Shown here one piece after another: positions 1 through 8,319 of a stretch of DNA of 64,000 bases. The number at the start of each line of letters is the position of its first letter. Position 1 is the first letter of the stretch. Both the position numbers and the translations under genes were made by a program. Source of the DNA: Flavobacterium sp. N2270 (GTDB lineage Bacteria; Bacteroidota; Bacteroidia; Flavobacteriales; Flavobacteriaceae); assembly GCF_025947225.1 (NCBI RefSeq), contig NZ_CP110005.1, positions 744,001-808,000 on the forward strand. Reading direction: 5' to 3'. The notes beneath the pieces are model-generated. The model ran no database searches, had not been told where the DNA came from, and saw nothing but the letters and a program-made list of their open reading frames with translations.

Positions 1-2628
1 AATAACGCAGGAACCGTTGAGTTTTTAGTCGATCAAGAAGAAAATATTTACTTTATTGAAGTAAACCCAAGAATTCAAGTAGAACATACCATTACTGAAG
101 AAATTACAGGAATTGATATTGTTCGTTCGCAATTAATTATTGCTGCTGGTCATCCGTTATCGCACAATCAAATATTTATTCATAGCCAAGAAGATGTTCC
201 TTGTAAAGGTTGGGCAATTCAATGTAGAATTACTACAGAAGATTCTGAAAATGATTTCAAGCCCGATTATGGAACTATCATAGCTTATAGAAATGCTGCT
301 GGTTACGGAATTCGTTTAGACGAAGGAAACTGTTATTCTGGGGTAACTATTTCACCTTTCTTCGATTCTATGCTGGTAAAAGTTTCGTCAAGCGGAAGAA
401 CATTAAAAGGGGCTTCTGACAGATTAAGAAGAACTTTAGAAGAATTTAGAATTAGAGGTGTAAAAACAAATATTCCGTTTTTAACCAATGTAATGTCTAA
501 CGAAACTTTTAGAAATGGAGAGGCAACCGTAAATTTCATACCAGAAAATCCACACTTATTAGTTCCACGTTATGAATATTCAAAAGATAGAGCAACTAAA
601 TTAATCAAATATTTAGCCGAAGTTAAAGTAAACGGTCATCCAGATGTTAAAAAAATAGATACTGATAAAGTATTTAGAAAACCACATGTTCCACAAGTTT
701 TAGAAACAGAATATCCAAAAGGAACAAAAGATTTATTAAATGAAATGGGTAGAGAAAAATTTATCCAATACATTAAAAATGAAACTAAAATTTTCTATAC
801 CGATACTACTTTGCGCGATGCTCACCAATCGCTTTTTGCAACGAGATTACGTAATCATGATATTTTAAAAGTAACCGAAGGAATGGCTAAAAATTTCCCA
901 CAACTTTTTTCATTAGAAGTTTGGGGTGGAGCTACCTTTGATGTTACGATGCGTTTCTTACATGAAGATCCATGGGAACGCTTAAGACACATTAGAAAAG
1001 CAGCGCCAAATGTTTTACTTCAAATGTTATTTAGAGGAAGTAATGCGGTTGGTTATTCGGCTTATCCTGATAATGTTTTAGAACAATTTATCATTAAAAG
1101 TGCCGAAAACGGTATCGATGTGTTTAGAATTTTCGATTCGCTAAACTGGATTGAAGGAATGAAGCACAGTATAAAAGTGGTAAACGAAAAAACAAATGCT
1201 ATTGCAGAAGCTTGTATTTGTTATACAGGTGACATTTTAAATCCAGAACGCCAAAAATTCAATTTAGAATATTATGTAAATTTAGCCAAAGAACTAGAAG
1301 CTGCAGGAGCACATATGTTAACCATTAAAGATATGGCTGGTTTATTAAAACCTTATGCGGCACAAGTGTTAATAACGGAGTTAAAGAAACATATTTCTAT
1401 ACCCATTCACTTGCATACACATGATACTTCGTCAATTCAATCTACAACTTACTTAAAAGCTATCGAAGCAGGAGTAGATGTGGTAGATGTTGCTTTAGCA
1501 TCTATGAGCGGATTAACATCACAACCTAATTTTAATTCGTTAGTAGCTACTTTAGAAGGTACGGAAAGAGAAAACCCGATTAATCTTAAAAAATTAAACG
1601 AATATTCTAATTATTTTGAAGTAGTTCGTGAATATTATTATCCGTTTGAAAGTGAATTAAAAGCTGGAACTGCTGAAGTGTATGACCACGAAATTCCAGG
1701 CGGACAATATTCTAATTTATTGCCACAAGCTAGAGGTTTAGGTTTAGAAGATAAATTTGAAACCATTAAAGAGAATTATAAAATTGTCAATCATTTATTT
1801 GGTGATATTGTAAAAGTAACTCCGTCTTCAAAAGTTGTGGGAGATATGGCATTGTTCATGACTTCTAATAATTTATCTGCTCAAGAAGTAATTGAAAAAG
1901 GAGATACATTGGCTTTTCCAGAATCGGTAAAACAACTTTTTAGAGGCGATTTGGGTCAACCATACGGAGGTTTTCCAAAAGAACTACAAAAATTAATTCT
2001 TAAGAAAGAACAACCTTATACTGAAAAACCAAATGCACATTTAAAACCAATTGATTTTGAAGCACAATTAAAAGAATTACATCAAAAATTTGACACTAAA
2101 TTAACCGTTGAAGATTTATTATCTTATATTATGTTTCCAAAAGTTTTTGAAGACTTTTATAATTTTAGAAAGTACTTTGGAAGAGTTGAAAAATTACCAA
2201 CTCCTAGTTTTTATTATCCTTTAGAACCAAATGAAGAAATAATTGTAAATTTAGATTTAGGAAAAAACATCATTATTAAATTAAGATATGTTGGAGAACC
2301 AAATGATGAAGGTTTTAGAGAAGTGTTTTTTCAAATTAATGGTCAAACCAGAAACGTTTTGGTAAAAGATAAATCTGTAAAATCAGTTAAAGTTACCAAT
2401 GCAAAAGTAAACGGACCAAATGATATTGGCGCTCCTTTACAAGGAAGTTTACTTAAAATACTGGTTACTGAAGGCGAAAAAATAGAAAAAGATACTCCTT
2501 TATTTATTATTGAAGCTATGAAAATGGAAACCACCATTTGCGCACCAAGAGCTGGAGTAATTACTAAAGTTGTACTTAAAGAAAAATCAATGATAGAACA
2601 AGATGATTGTGTAATTCAAATACAATAA
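1..2628 (+). CDS. pyc: Pyruvate carboxylase, 5'-truncated by the window edge
   Basis: Biotin-dependent anaplerotic enzyme that makes oxaloacetate from pyruvate, bicarbonate and ATP in the cytoplasm. The reading frame is open from base 1, so the gene starts upstream; about 875 residues are visible. In order they show the end of the biotin carboxylase domain (EVNPRIQVEHT near residue 21), the carboxyltransferase barrel opening with TLRDAHQS near residue 270, its metal-binding HLHTHD near 470, and a C-terminal biotinyl domain with EAMKME, whose lysine (residue 841, bases 2521-2523) is the biotin attachment site. All three catalytic parts on one chain argue for pyruvate carboxylase rather than an acetyl- or propionyl-CoA carboxylase subunit. 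An intrinsic terminator follows the stop. Confidence 0.96.
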   Translation, partial: NNAGTVEFLVDQEENIYFIEVNPRIQVEHTITEEITGIDIVRSQLIIAAGHPLSHNQIFIHSQEDVPCKGWAIQCRITTEDSENDFKPDYGTIIAYRNAAGYGIRLDEGNCYSGVTISPFFDSMLVKVSSSGRTLKGASDRLRRTLEEFRIRGVKTNIPFLTNVMSNETFRNGEATVNFIPENPHLLVPRYEYSKDRATKLIKYLAEVKVNGHPDVKKIDTDKVFRKPHVPQVLETEYPKGTKDLLNEMGREKFIQYIKNETKIFYTDTTLRDAHQSLFATRLRNHDILKVTEGMAKNFPQLFSLEVWGGATFDVTMRFLHEDPWERLRHIRKAAPNVLLQMLFRGSNAVGYSAYPDNVLEQFIIKSAENGIDVFRIFDSLNWIEGMKHSIKVVNEKTNAIAEACICYTGDILNPERQKFNLEYYVNLAKELEAAGAHMLTIKDMAGLLKPYAAQVLITELKKHISIPIHLHTHDTSSIQSTTYLKAIEAGVDVVDVALASMSGLTSQPNFNSLVATLEGTERENPINLKKLNEYSNYFEVVREYYYPFESELKAGTAEVYDHEIPGGQYSNLLPQARGLGLEDKFETIKENYKIVNHLFGDIVKVTPSSKVVGDMALFMTSNNLSAQEVIEKGDTLAFPESVKQLFRGDLGQPYGGFPKELQKLILKKEQPYTEKPNAHLKPIDFEAQLKELHQKFDTKLTVEDLLSYIMFPKVFEDFYNFRKYFGRVEKLPTPSFYYPLEPNEEIIVNLDLGKNIIIKLRYVGEPNDEGFREVFFQINGQTRNVLVKDKSVKSVKVTNAKVNGPNDIGAPLQGSLLKILVTEGEKIEKDTPLFIIEAMKMETTICAPRAGVITKVVLKEKSMIEQDDCVIQIQ

Positions 2629-2649
2629 ATCAACTAAATTAATAATTAT

Positions 2650-2682
2650 AAAGCTGTTTCATTTTTTGGAACAGCTTTATTC
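2650..2682 (+). terminator. Intrinsic terminator of pyc
   Basis: An AAGCTGTT/AACAGCTT stem with an A/T loop is followed by a T-rich stretch, 22 bases after the pyc stop. It also argues against the upstream TTG start of the next gene, which would lie inside this hairpin. Confidence 0.7.
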
Positions 2683-2713
2683 GTTAAATTTACCTACTAA
2701 TTTTAAATTTTAC

Positions 2714-3769
2714 ATGAGCGATAATAAACCACAGTTTAAAAAAGAGAATTACCCTATAAATGAAGAATTAAGAAGTTATTTAGAAAAGTATAAAAGATTA
2801 ACACGTATTAATATTTTTTATGACGACTTACTTAGGTTTCAAGGAGCTATTTCTGTTTTCGATAAAGATGATAAAGATACTTTATGGGTTAGGGTTTATT
2901 ATAATGAATTTGAAAAAGTTGAGATAGATAATAGTTTAAAAAAGATTTACACTCTTTTACACTCCGATGGTGATATAAAAAACATTCAATTTCTTAATGT
3001 AGATTATATCGATTTTTGCACTTTTGGAAATTCACAACCTTTTCGTATAAAAATAAGAAATATTTTAAATGATAATTATACTCATTTTTATATAAAAAAA
3101 GCCGACGCTTCGCGTGTATTTGGTTTAGAGCTAGAGCATATTTTATCTCCAAATAGAATTAATTTTTTAGTTTTTGGAGACACTTTAATTGAGGAACATA
3201 TTTTAGGAATCCCTGGCGACATTTTTTTAGAAAACAATTTAAAAAATTGTAGCGAATTAGAAAAAGCACAAATTGCAAAAGAATTTGTAAAGTTTAACGA
3301 ACGATGTACAATTGGGCTACTAGGGGATATGCGTGCTTATAATTTTGTAATTGTTCCTTTTTATGATTTTGATCAAAGGGTTTTTAGAATTAGAGCAATT
3401 GATTTTGATCAACAATGTTATGAAGGAAGTTTTAAACTTTATAAACCCCATTTATTTAAAGAAAACTTTCTTTTTAATAAGTTGGTTTTAGATAAATTAA
3501 ACCAAGATGCTATAGAACAATATCAAAATGAAGAACGCTCTATTTTAGTAAAAAGATTATTAGATTCTGAAATTAGATTAAACGATTTGCTAGAAGCAAT
3601 GAAATCTACAAAATTGGCTCCTCAGTCGCATATTGAACAACTTCGGGAAGAAATTTACGATTATACTTTTGATCTTGAATTTAAAAAAGCTGATTCAATG
3701 GGTGAAATTGTAGAAGTAGCTTTAAATTTCATGAAACGTAATTTTAAATTTGACGAAAACGATTTTTAA
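2714..3769 (+). CDS. Uncharacterised protein with kinase-like catalytic motifs
   Basis: I do not recognise a named family. The protein has 351 residues when started at the ATG at 2714; an in-frame TTG at 2666 lies in the pyc terminator and is unlikely. There is no signal peptide or membrane segment, so it should be cytoplasmic. Residues 204-210 read GDMRAYN and residues 229-233 read IDFDQ. A D...N pair followed about 20 residues later by a D-containing motif is how the catalytic loop and metal site of aminoglycoside phosphotransferase/HipA-type kinases look. The N-terminal half is mixed charged and hydrophobic without a clear glycine loop. The next gene, nnrD, starts 9 bases after the stop, so the two are probably co-transcribed. 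The kinase assignment is inference from motif spacing only. Confidence 0.8.
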   Translation: MSDNKPQFKKENYPINEELRSYLEKYKRLTRINIFYDDLLRFQGAISVFDKDDKDTLWVRVYYNEFEKVEIDNSLKKIYTLLHSDGDIKNIQFLNVDYIDFCTFGNSQPFRIKIRNILNDNYTHFYIKKADASRVFGLELEHILSPNRINFLVFGDTLIEEHILGIPGDIFLENNLKNCSELEKAQIAKEFVKFNERCTIGLLGDMRAYNFVIVPFYDFDQRVFRIRAIDFDQQCYEGSFKLYKPHLFKENFLFNKLVLDKLNQDAIEQYQNEERSILVKRLLDSEIRLNDLLEAMKSTKLAPQSHIEQLREEIYDYTFDLEFKKADSMGEIVEVALNFMKRNFKFDENDF

Positions 3770-3778
3770 TTTTTACAA

Positions 3779-4609
3779 ATGAAAAATTTAGAAATTGATA
3801 CTATAAGTAAACTATTAAAAAAAAGGCTACCAAATTCTCACAAAGGCGATTTTGGTCATGCATTGCTGATTGCTGGAAGTAAACAAAAAATGGGCGCTGC
3901 AATTATTGCTTCAAGAGCATGTTTAAGAAACGGTGTAGGTTTATTAACCGTTTCTATTCCTAAAGAAGAACGAAGTTCAATGTACGGCTCAATTCCAGAA
4001 GCAATGCTTCATTTTAGAGAAGAACAAATAGATTTTTTAAAATTCAATAGTCTTGCAGTAGGTCCAGGTTTAGAATTAGATGATGGTTCACAAAAATTAG
4101 TTTATTCGGTACTTTTAAAAGCAAACTATCCAATAGTTATTGATGCAGATGCTTTAAACATATTGGCAAAAAATCAAGACTGGTTCATTCAATTGCCTAA
4201 AAATTCAATTTTAACACCACATCCAAAAGAGTTCGATCGTTTATTTGGAAATCATAATTCAGAAGAAGAAAGAAGAAATACAGCAATAGCAAAAGCGAAA
4301 GAATTCAAATGTATTATTGTTTTAAAAGGACACAAAACGTTTATTACAAATGGAATAACTTCTTTCATAAATACAACTGGAAATGCCGGATTAGCAAAAG
4401 GAGGTTCTGGCGATGCATTAACCGGAATTGTTTTAGCTTTTTTAGCACAAGGTTATGAACCTATAAATGCTGCAAAATTAGCTGTTTTCATGCACGGCCT
4501 TTCAGCAGATATCACTTTACAAACACAAAGTGAAGAAAGTATGTTAATAACCGATGTAATTGAAAATTTAGGTAAAGCGTTTCAAGAAATCCGTTCCAAA
4601 ATAAAGTAA
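3779..4609 (+). CDS. nnrD: ADP/ATP-dependent NAD(P)H-hydrate dehydratase
   Basis: Repairs damaged cofactors by dehydrating the S-form of NADHX and NADPHX back to NADH and NADPH with phosphoryl transfer from ADP or ATP. The 276-residue protein is a ribokinase-fold enzyme: GDFGHALLIAGS near residue 23, DADALNIL in the middle, LTPHPKEF, and the anion-hole/catalytic run NTTGNAGLAKGGSGD at residues 198-212, where D212 is the expected catalytic base. It is the C-terminal half of the usual YjeF fusion; the NnrE epimerase domain is absent here. It lies 9 bases after the kinase-like gene. Its last 42 bases overlap the 3' end of the convergent DUF1294 gene. Confidence 0.93.
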   Translation: MKNLEIDTISKLLKKRLPNSHKGDFGHALLIAGSKQKMGAAIIASRACLRNGVGLLTVSIPKEERSSMYGSIPEAMLHFREEQIDFLKFNSLAVGPGLELDDGSQKLVYSVLLKANYPIVIDADALNILAKNQDWFIQLPKNSILTPHPKEFDRLFGNHNSEEERRNTAIAKAKEFKCIIVLKGHKTFITNGITSFINTTGNAGLAKGGSGDALTGIVLAFLAQGYEPINAAKLAVFMHGLSADITLQTQSEESMLITDVIENLGKAFQEIRSKIK

Positions 4610-4846
4610 TACCAATTGAAGAATTAAAATACCATAAACGACTAACATAAAAGAGGTTTTATTCGTCTTGTGTCTAAAAACTTGCATAGCTCCTAAACCA
4701 CCAATTGTTCCGCCAACTAAAACTAAAAAGAAAAGAGTTCGTTCAGGAATACGCCATTTGTTTTTTCTTGCCAATTGTTTGTCATAACCAAAACAAAAGA
4801 AAGTAAAAGTGTTTATTATAATAAAATAAATTAATATTGATTTCAA
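4568..4846 (-). CDS. DUF1294 small membrane protein
   Basis: A 92-residue inner-membrane protein of unknown function. The family signature is clear: an N-terminal helix, FGYDKQLARKN, RIPERTLF, a glycine-rich GGTIGG stretch, FRHKTNKTSF and a C-terminal helix. The only usable start is a TTG at 4846; no ATG occurs before the family core and the N-terminal length fits the family. A TATCTTTG -7 box lies 18-25 bases upstream at 4864-4871, which supports this start. The 3' end runs 42 bases into the convergent nnrD gene, with no terminator between them. Confidence 0.88.
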   Translation of the reverse strand: MKSILIYFIIINTFTFFCFGYDKQLARKNKWRIPERTLFFLVLVGGTIGGLGAMQVFRHKTNKTSFMLVVYGILILQLVLLYFGTDFLKRFT

Positions 4847-4863
4847 AAGTTTAGAGTTTTACC

Positions 4864-4871
4864 CAAAGATA
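4864..4871 (-). promoter_or_regulatory. -7 box of the DUF1294 gene
   Basis: TATCTTTG on the minus strand matches the Bacteroidota TAnnTTTG consensus, 18 bases from the TTG start. I see no convincing -33 TTG. Confidence 0.5.
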
Positions 4872-4911
4872 GTATTTTAGCACTTTAATCTACTTATAGT
4901 TTAAATTCATC

Positions 4912-7038
4912 ATGACAAACATACAATTCATTAAAAAAGAAGTTGCTACTTCAGATAAAAACATACAAGCTACTTTACAATTACTTTCAGAAGATTGTAC
5001 GATTCCTTTTATTTCGCGATATCGAAAAGATTTTACTGGAAATTTAGATGAGGTTCAAATTGAAAATATTGCCAAACTTGCCAAACAATATGAAGAAATT
5101 GTAAAACGAAAAGATTCTATTCTAAAATCAATTGAAGAGCAAAACGCACTTTCGCCCGAATTAAAATTGAAAATTGAAAATAGTTTCGATTTACAAGAAT
5201 TAGAAGATTTCTATTTACCGTATAAAAAAACGCGCAAAACAAAAGCCGATACAGCTCGTGAAAACGGATTAGAACCATTAGCAAAAATCATCATGGCACA
5301 AAATACTGATGATGTTGAGTTTTTGGCTTCAAAATACTTGAATGAAAAAGTTGTAAATGAAGATGAAGCGTTGCAAGGTGCAAGAGACATCGTTGCCGAA
5401 TGGATTAATGAAAACATCTACATTCGTAAGAGTTTAAGAAGAATGTTCCAGCGTCAGGCGGAAATTACTACGAAAGTGGTAAAAGCTAAAAAAGACGATG
5501 AAGGAGCGCAAAAGTTTGTACAATATTTTGATTGGTCAGAGCCTATTTCAAAAGTACCTTCGCATCGATTATTAGCTATACTTAGAGCAGAAAATGAAGG
5601 TTTCATCAAATTTAGAGTGGAAATTGATAAAGAAGAAGCAATTGCTTTCATTGAAGAAAATATCATAAAAAATAAAAAATCAGATTGTGCTTCGCATATA
5701 GAATTAGCCATAAAAGACAGTTATAAACGTTTATTAGAGCCCGCTATTTCTAACGAAACCTTACAAGAAGCAAAAACAAAAGCCGATGCTAAAGCAATAG
5801 ATGTTTTTGCTGGAAATTTAGGTCAACTTTTATTAGCGCCACCATTAGGTGAAAAACGAGTTTTAGCTATCGATCCAGGTTATAAAAGCGGATGTAAAGT
5901 AGTTTGTTTAGACGAAAAAGGCGATTTATTATACAACGAAACCATTTATCCACATGCGCCACAAAACGAAAGTGCCATGGCAATGAAAAAAATCCGTTCT
6001 ATGGTAAATGCTTACAATATTGAAGCAATTTCGATAGGAAATGGAACAGCTAGTCGTGAAACCGAATTCTTCATTAAAAGAATAGCATTCGACAAGCCGG
6101 TACAGGTTTTTGTAGTTTCAGAAGCTGGTGCTTCGGTTTATTCTGCTTCTAAAATTGCAAGAGATGAATTTCCAAGTTATGATGTAACCGTTCGTGGAGC
6201 AGTTTCGATTGGAAGACGACTTTCAGATCCTTTGGCCGAATTGGTAAAAATTGATGCAAAATCTATTGGAGTTGGGCAATACCAGCACGATGTGGACCAA
6301 AATAAATTAAAAGAAGAATTAGATACGGTTGTGGTTCGTTGTGTAAATTCTGTAGGAATTAATATTAATACAGCCAGTAAATCGTTATTGAGTTATGTTT
6401 CTGGAATTGGTGAAAAAATGGCCGAAAACATTGTGAATTATCGTTCCGAAAACGGACCATTTGAAGACCGAAAGCAAATTAAAAAAGTACCGAGATTAGG
6501 CGAAAAAGCATTCCAACAAGCAGCAGCTTTCATTAGAATTAAAGACGGAAAAAATCCATTAGACAATTCAGCCGTTCATCCAGAAGCTTATAAAATTGTC
6601 GAAAAAATGGCAAAAGATTTAAAAGTTTCGGTGAACGAATTGATTGCTAATAAAGAAATGATAAGTAAGATTCAACCTGAAAAATATGTTTCAGAAGAAA
6701 TAGGAATTTTAAGTTTACAAGATATTTTAAAAGAATTAGAGAAACCAGGTTTAGATCCAAGAAAAGCAGCAAAAGTATTTGAATTTGACGCTAATGTTCG
6801 TTCCATGAAGGATTTAAAAACCGGAATGATTTTACCCGGAATTGTAAATAACATCACCGCGTTTGGTTGTTTTGTAGATGTTGGAATTAAAGAAAGCGGA
6901 CTAGTACATATTTCCCAACTAAAAGAAGGTTATGTTTCAGATGTAAACGAAGTAGTAAAGCTACACCAACACGTGCAAGTAAAAGTAGTTGAGGTGGATG
7001 AAGCAAGAAAACGAATTCAACTTTCGATGATATTATAG
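4912..7038 (+). CDS. tex: Tex family RNA-binding transcription accessory protein
   Basis: A 708-residue protein of the Tex/Spt6-related family, which binds nucleic acid and affects transcription and RNA turnover. Domain order is typical: an N-terminal helical Tex region, a YqgF/RNase H-like core beginning VLAIDPGYKSG near residue 318, a helix-hairpin-helix pair (NTASKSLLSYVSGIG followed by KKVPRLGEKAF), and a C-terminal S1 domain (GIVNNITAFGCFVDVG, then SGLVHISQL). The length is normal for the family. It stands alone between a divergent DUF1294 gene and a convergent tatA, and is closed by a strong two-way terminator. Confidence 0.95.
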   Translation: MTNIQFIKKEVATSDKNIQATLQLLSEDCTIPFISRYRKDFTGNLDEVQIENIAKLAKQYEEIVKRKDSILKSIEEQNALSPELKLKIENSFDLQELEDFYLPYKKTRKTKADTARENGLEPLAKIIMAQNTDDVEFLASKYLNEKVVNEDEALQGARDIVAEWINENIYIRKSLRRMFQRQAEITTKVVKAKKDDEGAQKFVQYFDWSEPISKVPSHRLLAILRAENEGFIKFRVEIDKEEAIAFIEENIIKNKKSDCASHIELAIKDSYKRLLEPAISNETLQEAKTKADAKAIDVFAGNLGQLLLAPPLGEKRVLAIDPGYKSGCKVVCLDEKGDLLYNETIYPHAPQNESAMAMKKIRSMVNAYNIEAISIGNGTASRETEFFIKRIAFDKPVQVFVVSEAGASVYSASKIARDEFPSYDVTVRGAVSIGRRLSDPLAELVKIDAKSIGVGQYQHDVDQNKLKEELDTVVVRCVNSVGININTASKSLLSYVSGIGEKMAENIVNYRSENGPFEDRKQIKKVPRLGEKAFQQAAAFIRIKDGKNPLDNSAVHPEAYKIVEKMAKDLKVSVNELIANKEMISKIQPEKYVSEEIGILSLQDILKELEKPGLDPRKAAKVFEFDANVRSMKDLKTGMILPGIVNNITAFGCFVDVGIKESGLVHISQLKEGYVSDVNEVVKLHQHVQVKVVEVDEARKRIQLSMIL

Positions 7039-7046
7039 AAAATAAA

Positions 7047-7082
7047 AAAAATCCCAAACGCTTTTTTGTGTTTGGGATTTTT
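7047..7082. terminator. Two-way intrinsic terminator between tex and tatA
   Basis: A 13-bp perfect stem (arms 7047-7059 and 7070-7082, core ATCCCAAAC/GTTTGGGAT) has an A-run on one side and a T-run on the other. It can therefore end both the tex and the tatA transcripts. Confidence 0.85.
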
Positions 7083-7100
7083 ATTTAAAAAAGAAAAGAA

Positions 7101-7307
7101 TTACTCTTTAGTAGTAGTTTCTTCGTCTTTTTTAGACTCTTTATTTTCTTCGTCTTTCATGGCGTTTTTAAATTCTTTAACACCTCCACCAAGTCCTTTC
7201 ATCAATTCTGGAATTTTTTTACCACCAAAAAGTAATAAAACAATAACAACAATTAATATAACTTGCGGCGCTCCAATAACACCTAAAAATATTGATAATG
7301 TATTCAT
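7101..7307 (-). CDS. tatA: Twin-arginine translocase subunit TatA/TatE
   Basis: Pore-forming subunit of the Sec-independent Tat exporter for folded proteins. The 68-residue protein shows one N-terminal membrane helix ([14 protein letters not shown]), the hinge FGGKKIPEL, an amphipathic helix ([17 protein letters not shown]) and a charged tail rich in Glu and Lys, which is the complete TatA pattern. The start chosen is the ATG at 7307; a longer frame to 7379 adds an unlikely hydrophobic extension and would run across the -7 box. No tatB or tatC is in the window. Confidence 0.94.
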   Translation of the reverse strand: MNTLSIFLGVIGAPQVILIVVIVLLLFGGKKIPELMKGLGGGVKEFKNAMKDEENKESKKDEETTTKE

Positions 7308-7326
7308 GATTTCAAAAATTATACAG

Positions 7327-7334
7327 CAAAGATA
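7327..7334 (-). promoter_or_regulatory. -7 box of tatA
   Basis: TATCTTTG on the minus strand, 20 bases upstream of the tatA ATG, matches TAnnTTTG. Its place inside the longer reading frame supports the shorter start at 7307. Confidence 0.5.
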
Positions 7335-7406
7335 AAAAGAAAATAACAATCTTATATTTTTTAACGAATTATTATACACCTAATTACAAAAACGCATAGT
7401 AATTAC

Positions 7407-7414
7407 TATATTTG
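7407..7414 (+). promoter_or_regulatory. -7 box of the M23-like gene
   Basis: TATATTTG ends 20 bases before the ATG at 7435 and matches TAnnTTTG. No clear -33 element. Confidence 0.5.
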
Positions 7415-7434
7415 TAGAAACAATTTTAGCTTAA

Positions 7435-8316
7435 ATGTCTACTAAAAATTTAAAAAGAAAACTTTTTTTCAGAAAAATCTTTCGAAAACTCTTAAATAAG
7501 AGAAGGTTGGTTGTTTTAAATGAAGATACTTTTGAAGAAACATTTTCATTAAAGCTAAATTTAATGAATGTTTTTGTGGTTCTAATGCTTTCTTCTATTT
7601 TTTTAATAGGGATTACTACTTACATAATTGCATTTACATCATTAAGAGAATATATTCCAGGTTATGCTTCCACTAAACTAAAAAAAGACGCTTTACATTT
7701 AACGATTAAAACAGACTCTTTAGAAAATGCAGTTAAATTAAATGATTTATATATTTCTTCTATTAAAAAAATATTAACTGGAGATGTCGAATATGCTAAA
7801 TTGAGTAAAGATTCATTAATAGCAGCCGAAAGGGCAAAATTAGATGTTTCTAAAACTGCAGCTTCTGAAGCCGAAATTCAACTGAAAGAACAAACAAAAA
7901 ATGAAGATAAATATAACGTCTTTGAGTCAGCAAAACCAAAAGTTAACTTTGTATTATTTCCACCTGTTCAAGGTCCAGTTATTGAAAAATTCAATACTAC
8001 AAATAAACATTTAGCCGTTAAAATTGCTGTTGCAAACAATACACCAATTAAATCTATTGCTAACGGAACCATTGTTTTTGCCGATTGGACACCGTCAAAC
8101 GGATATGTAATTATTATAAGACATCAAGATGTTATTTTATCGGTCTATAAAAACGCGGCTTCTTTAACTAAAAATCAAGGTGATACTGTTCGCTCAGGAG
8201 AAGTTATTGCTTTAGCGGGTAATTCAACATCTAATAATACAAGTACAAATCTTCATTTTGAACTTTGGAAAGATGGTTTCCCTATTGACCCCACACAATT
8301 CATTAATTTTGAATAA
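7435..8316 (+). CDS. Membrane-anchored M23/LytM-like protein with degenerate active site
   Basis: A 293-residue envelope protein: a basic cytoplasmic N-terminus, one membrane helix at about residues 44-68, a helical linker (about 80-165), and a C-terminal LytM/M23 beta domain (about 175-290). Active M23 peptidases bind zinc through HxxxD and the second His of HxH, with further catalytic histidines. Here H192 and H274 are kept, but the aspartate position is K196 and the first His of HxH is N272; H230 is kept. By analogy with EnvC/NlpD it is more likely a regulator of cell-wall hydrolases than a peptidase, which is inference. GH3 starts 3 bases downstream, so they probably share a transcript. 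Confidence 0.87.
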   Translation: MSTKNLKRKLFFRKIFRKLLNKRRLVVLNEDTFEETFSLKLNLMNVFVVLMLSSIFLIGITTYIIAFTSLREYIPGYASTKLKKDALHLTIKTDSLENAVKLNDLYISSIKKILTGDVEYAKLSKDSLIAAERAKLDVSKTAASEAEIQLKEQTKNEDKYNVFESAKPKVNFVLFPPVQGPVIEKFNTTNKHLAVKIAVANNTPIKSIANGTIVFADWTPSNGYVIIIRHQDVILSVYKNAASLTKNQGDTVRSGEVIALAGNSTSNNTSTNLHFELWKDGFPIDPTQFINFE

Positions 8317-8319
8317 CTT

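Noticed and set aside
2666..2713. Upstream TTG start adding 16 residues to the kinase-like protein
   Set aside because: The extra codons overlap the pyc terminator hairpin; the ATG at 2714 is free of it.
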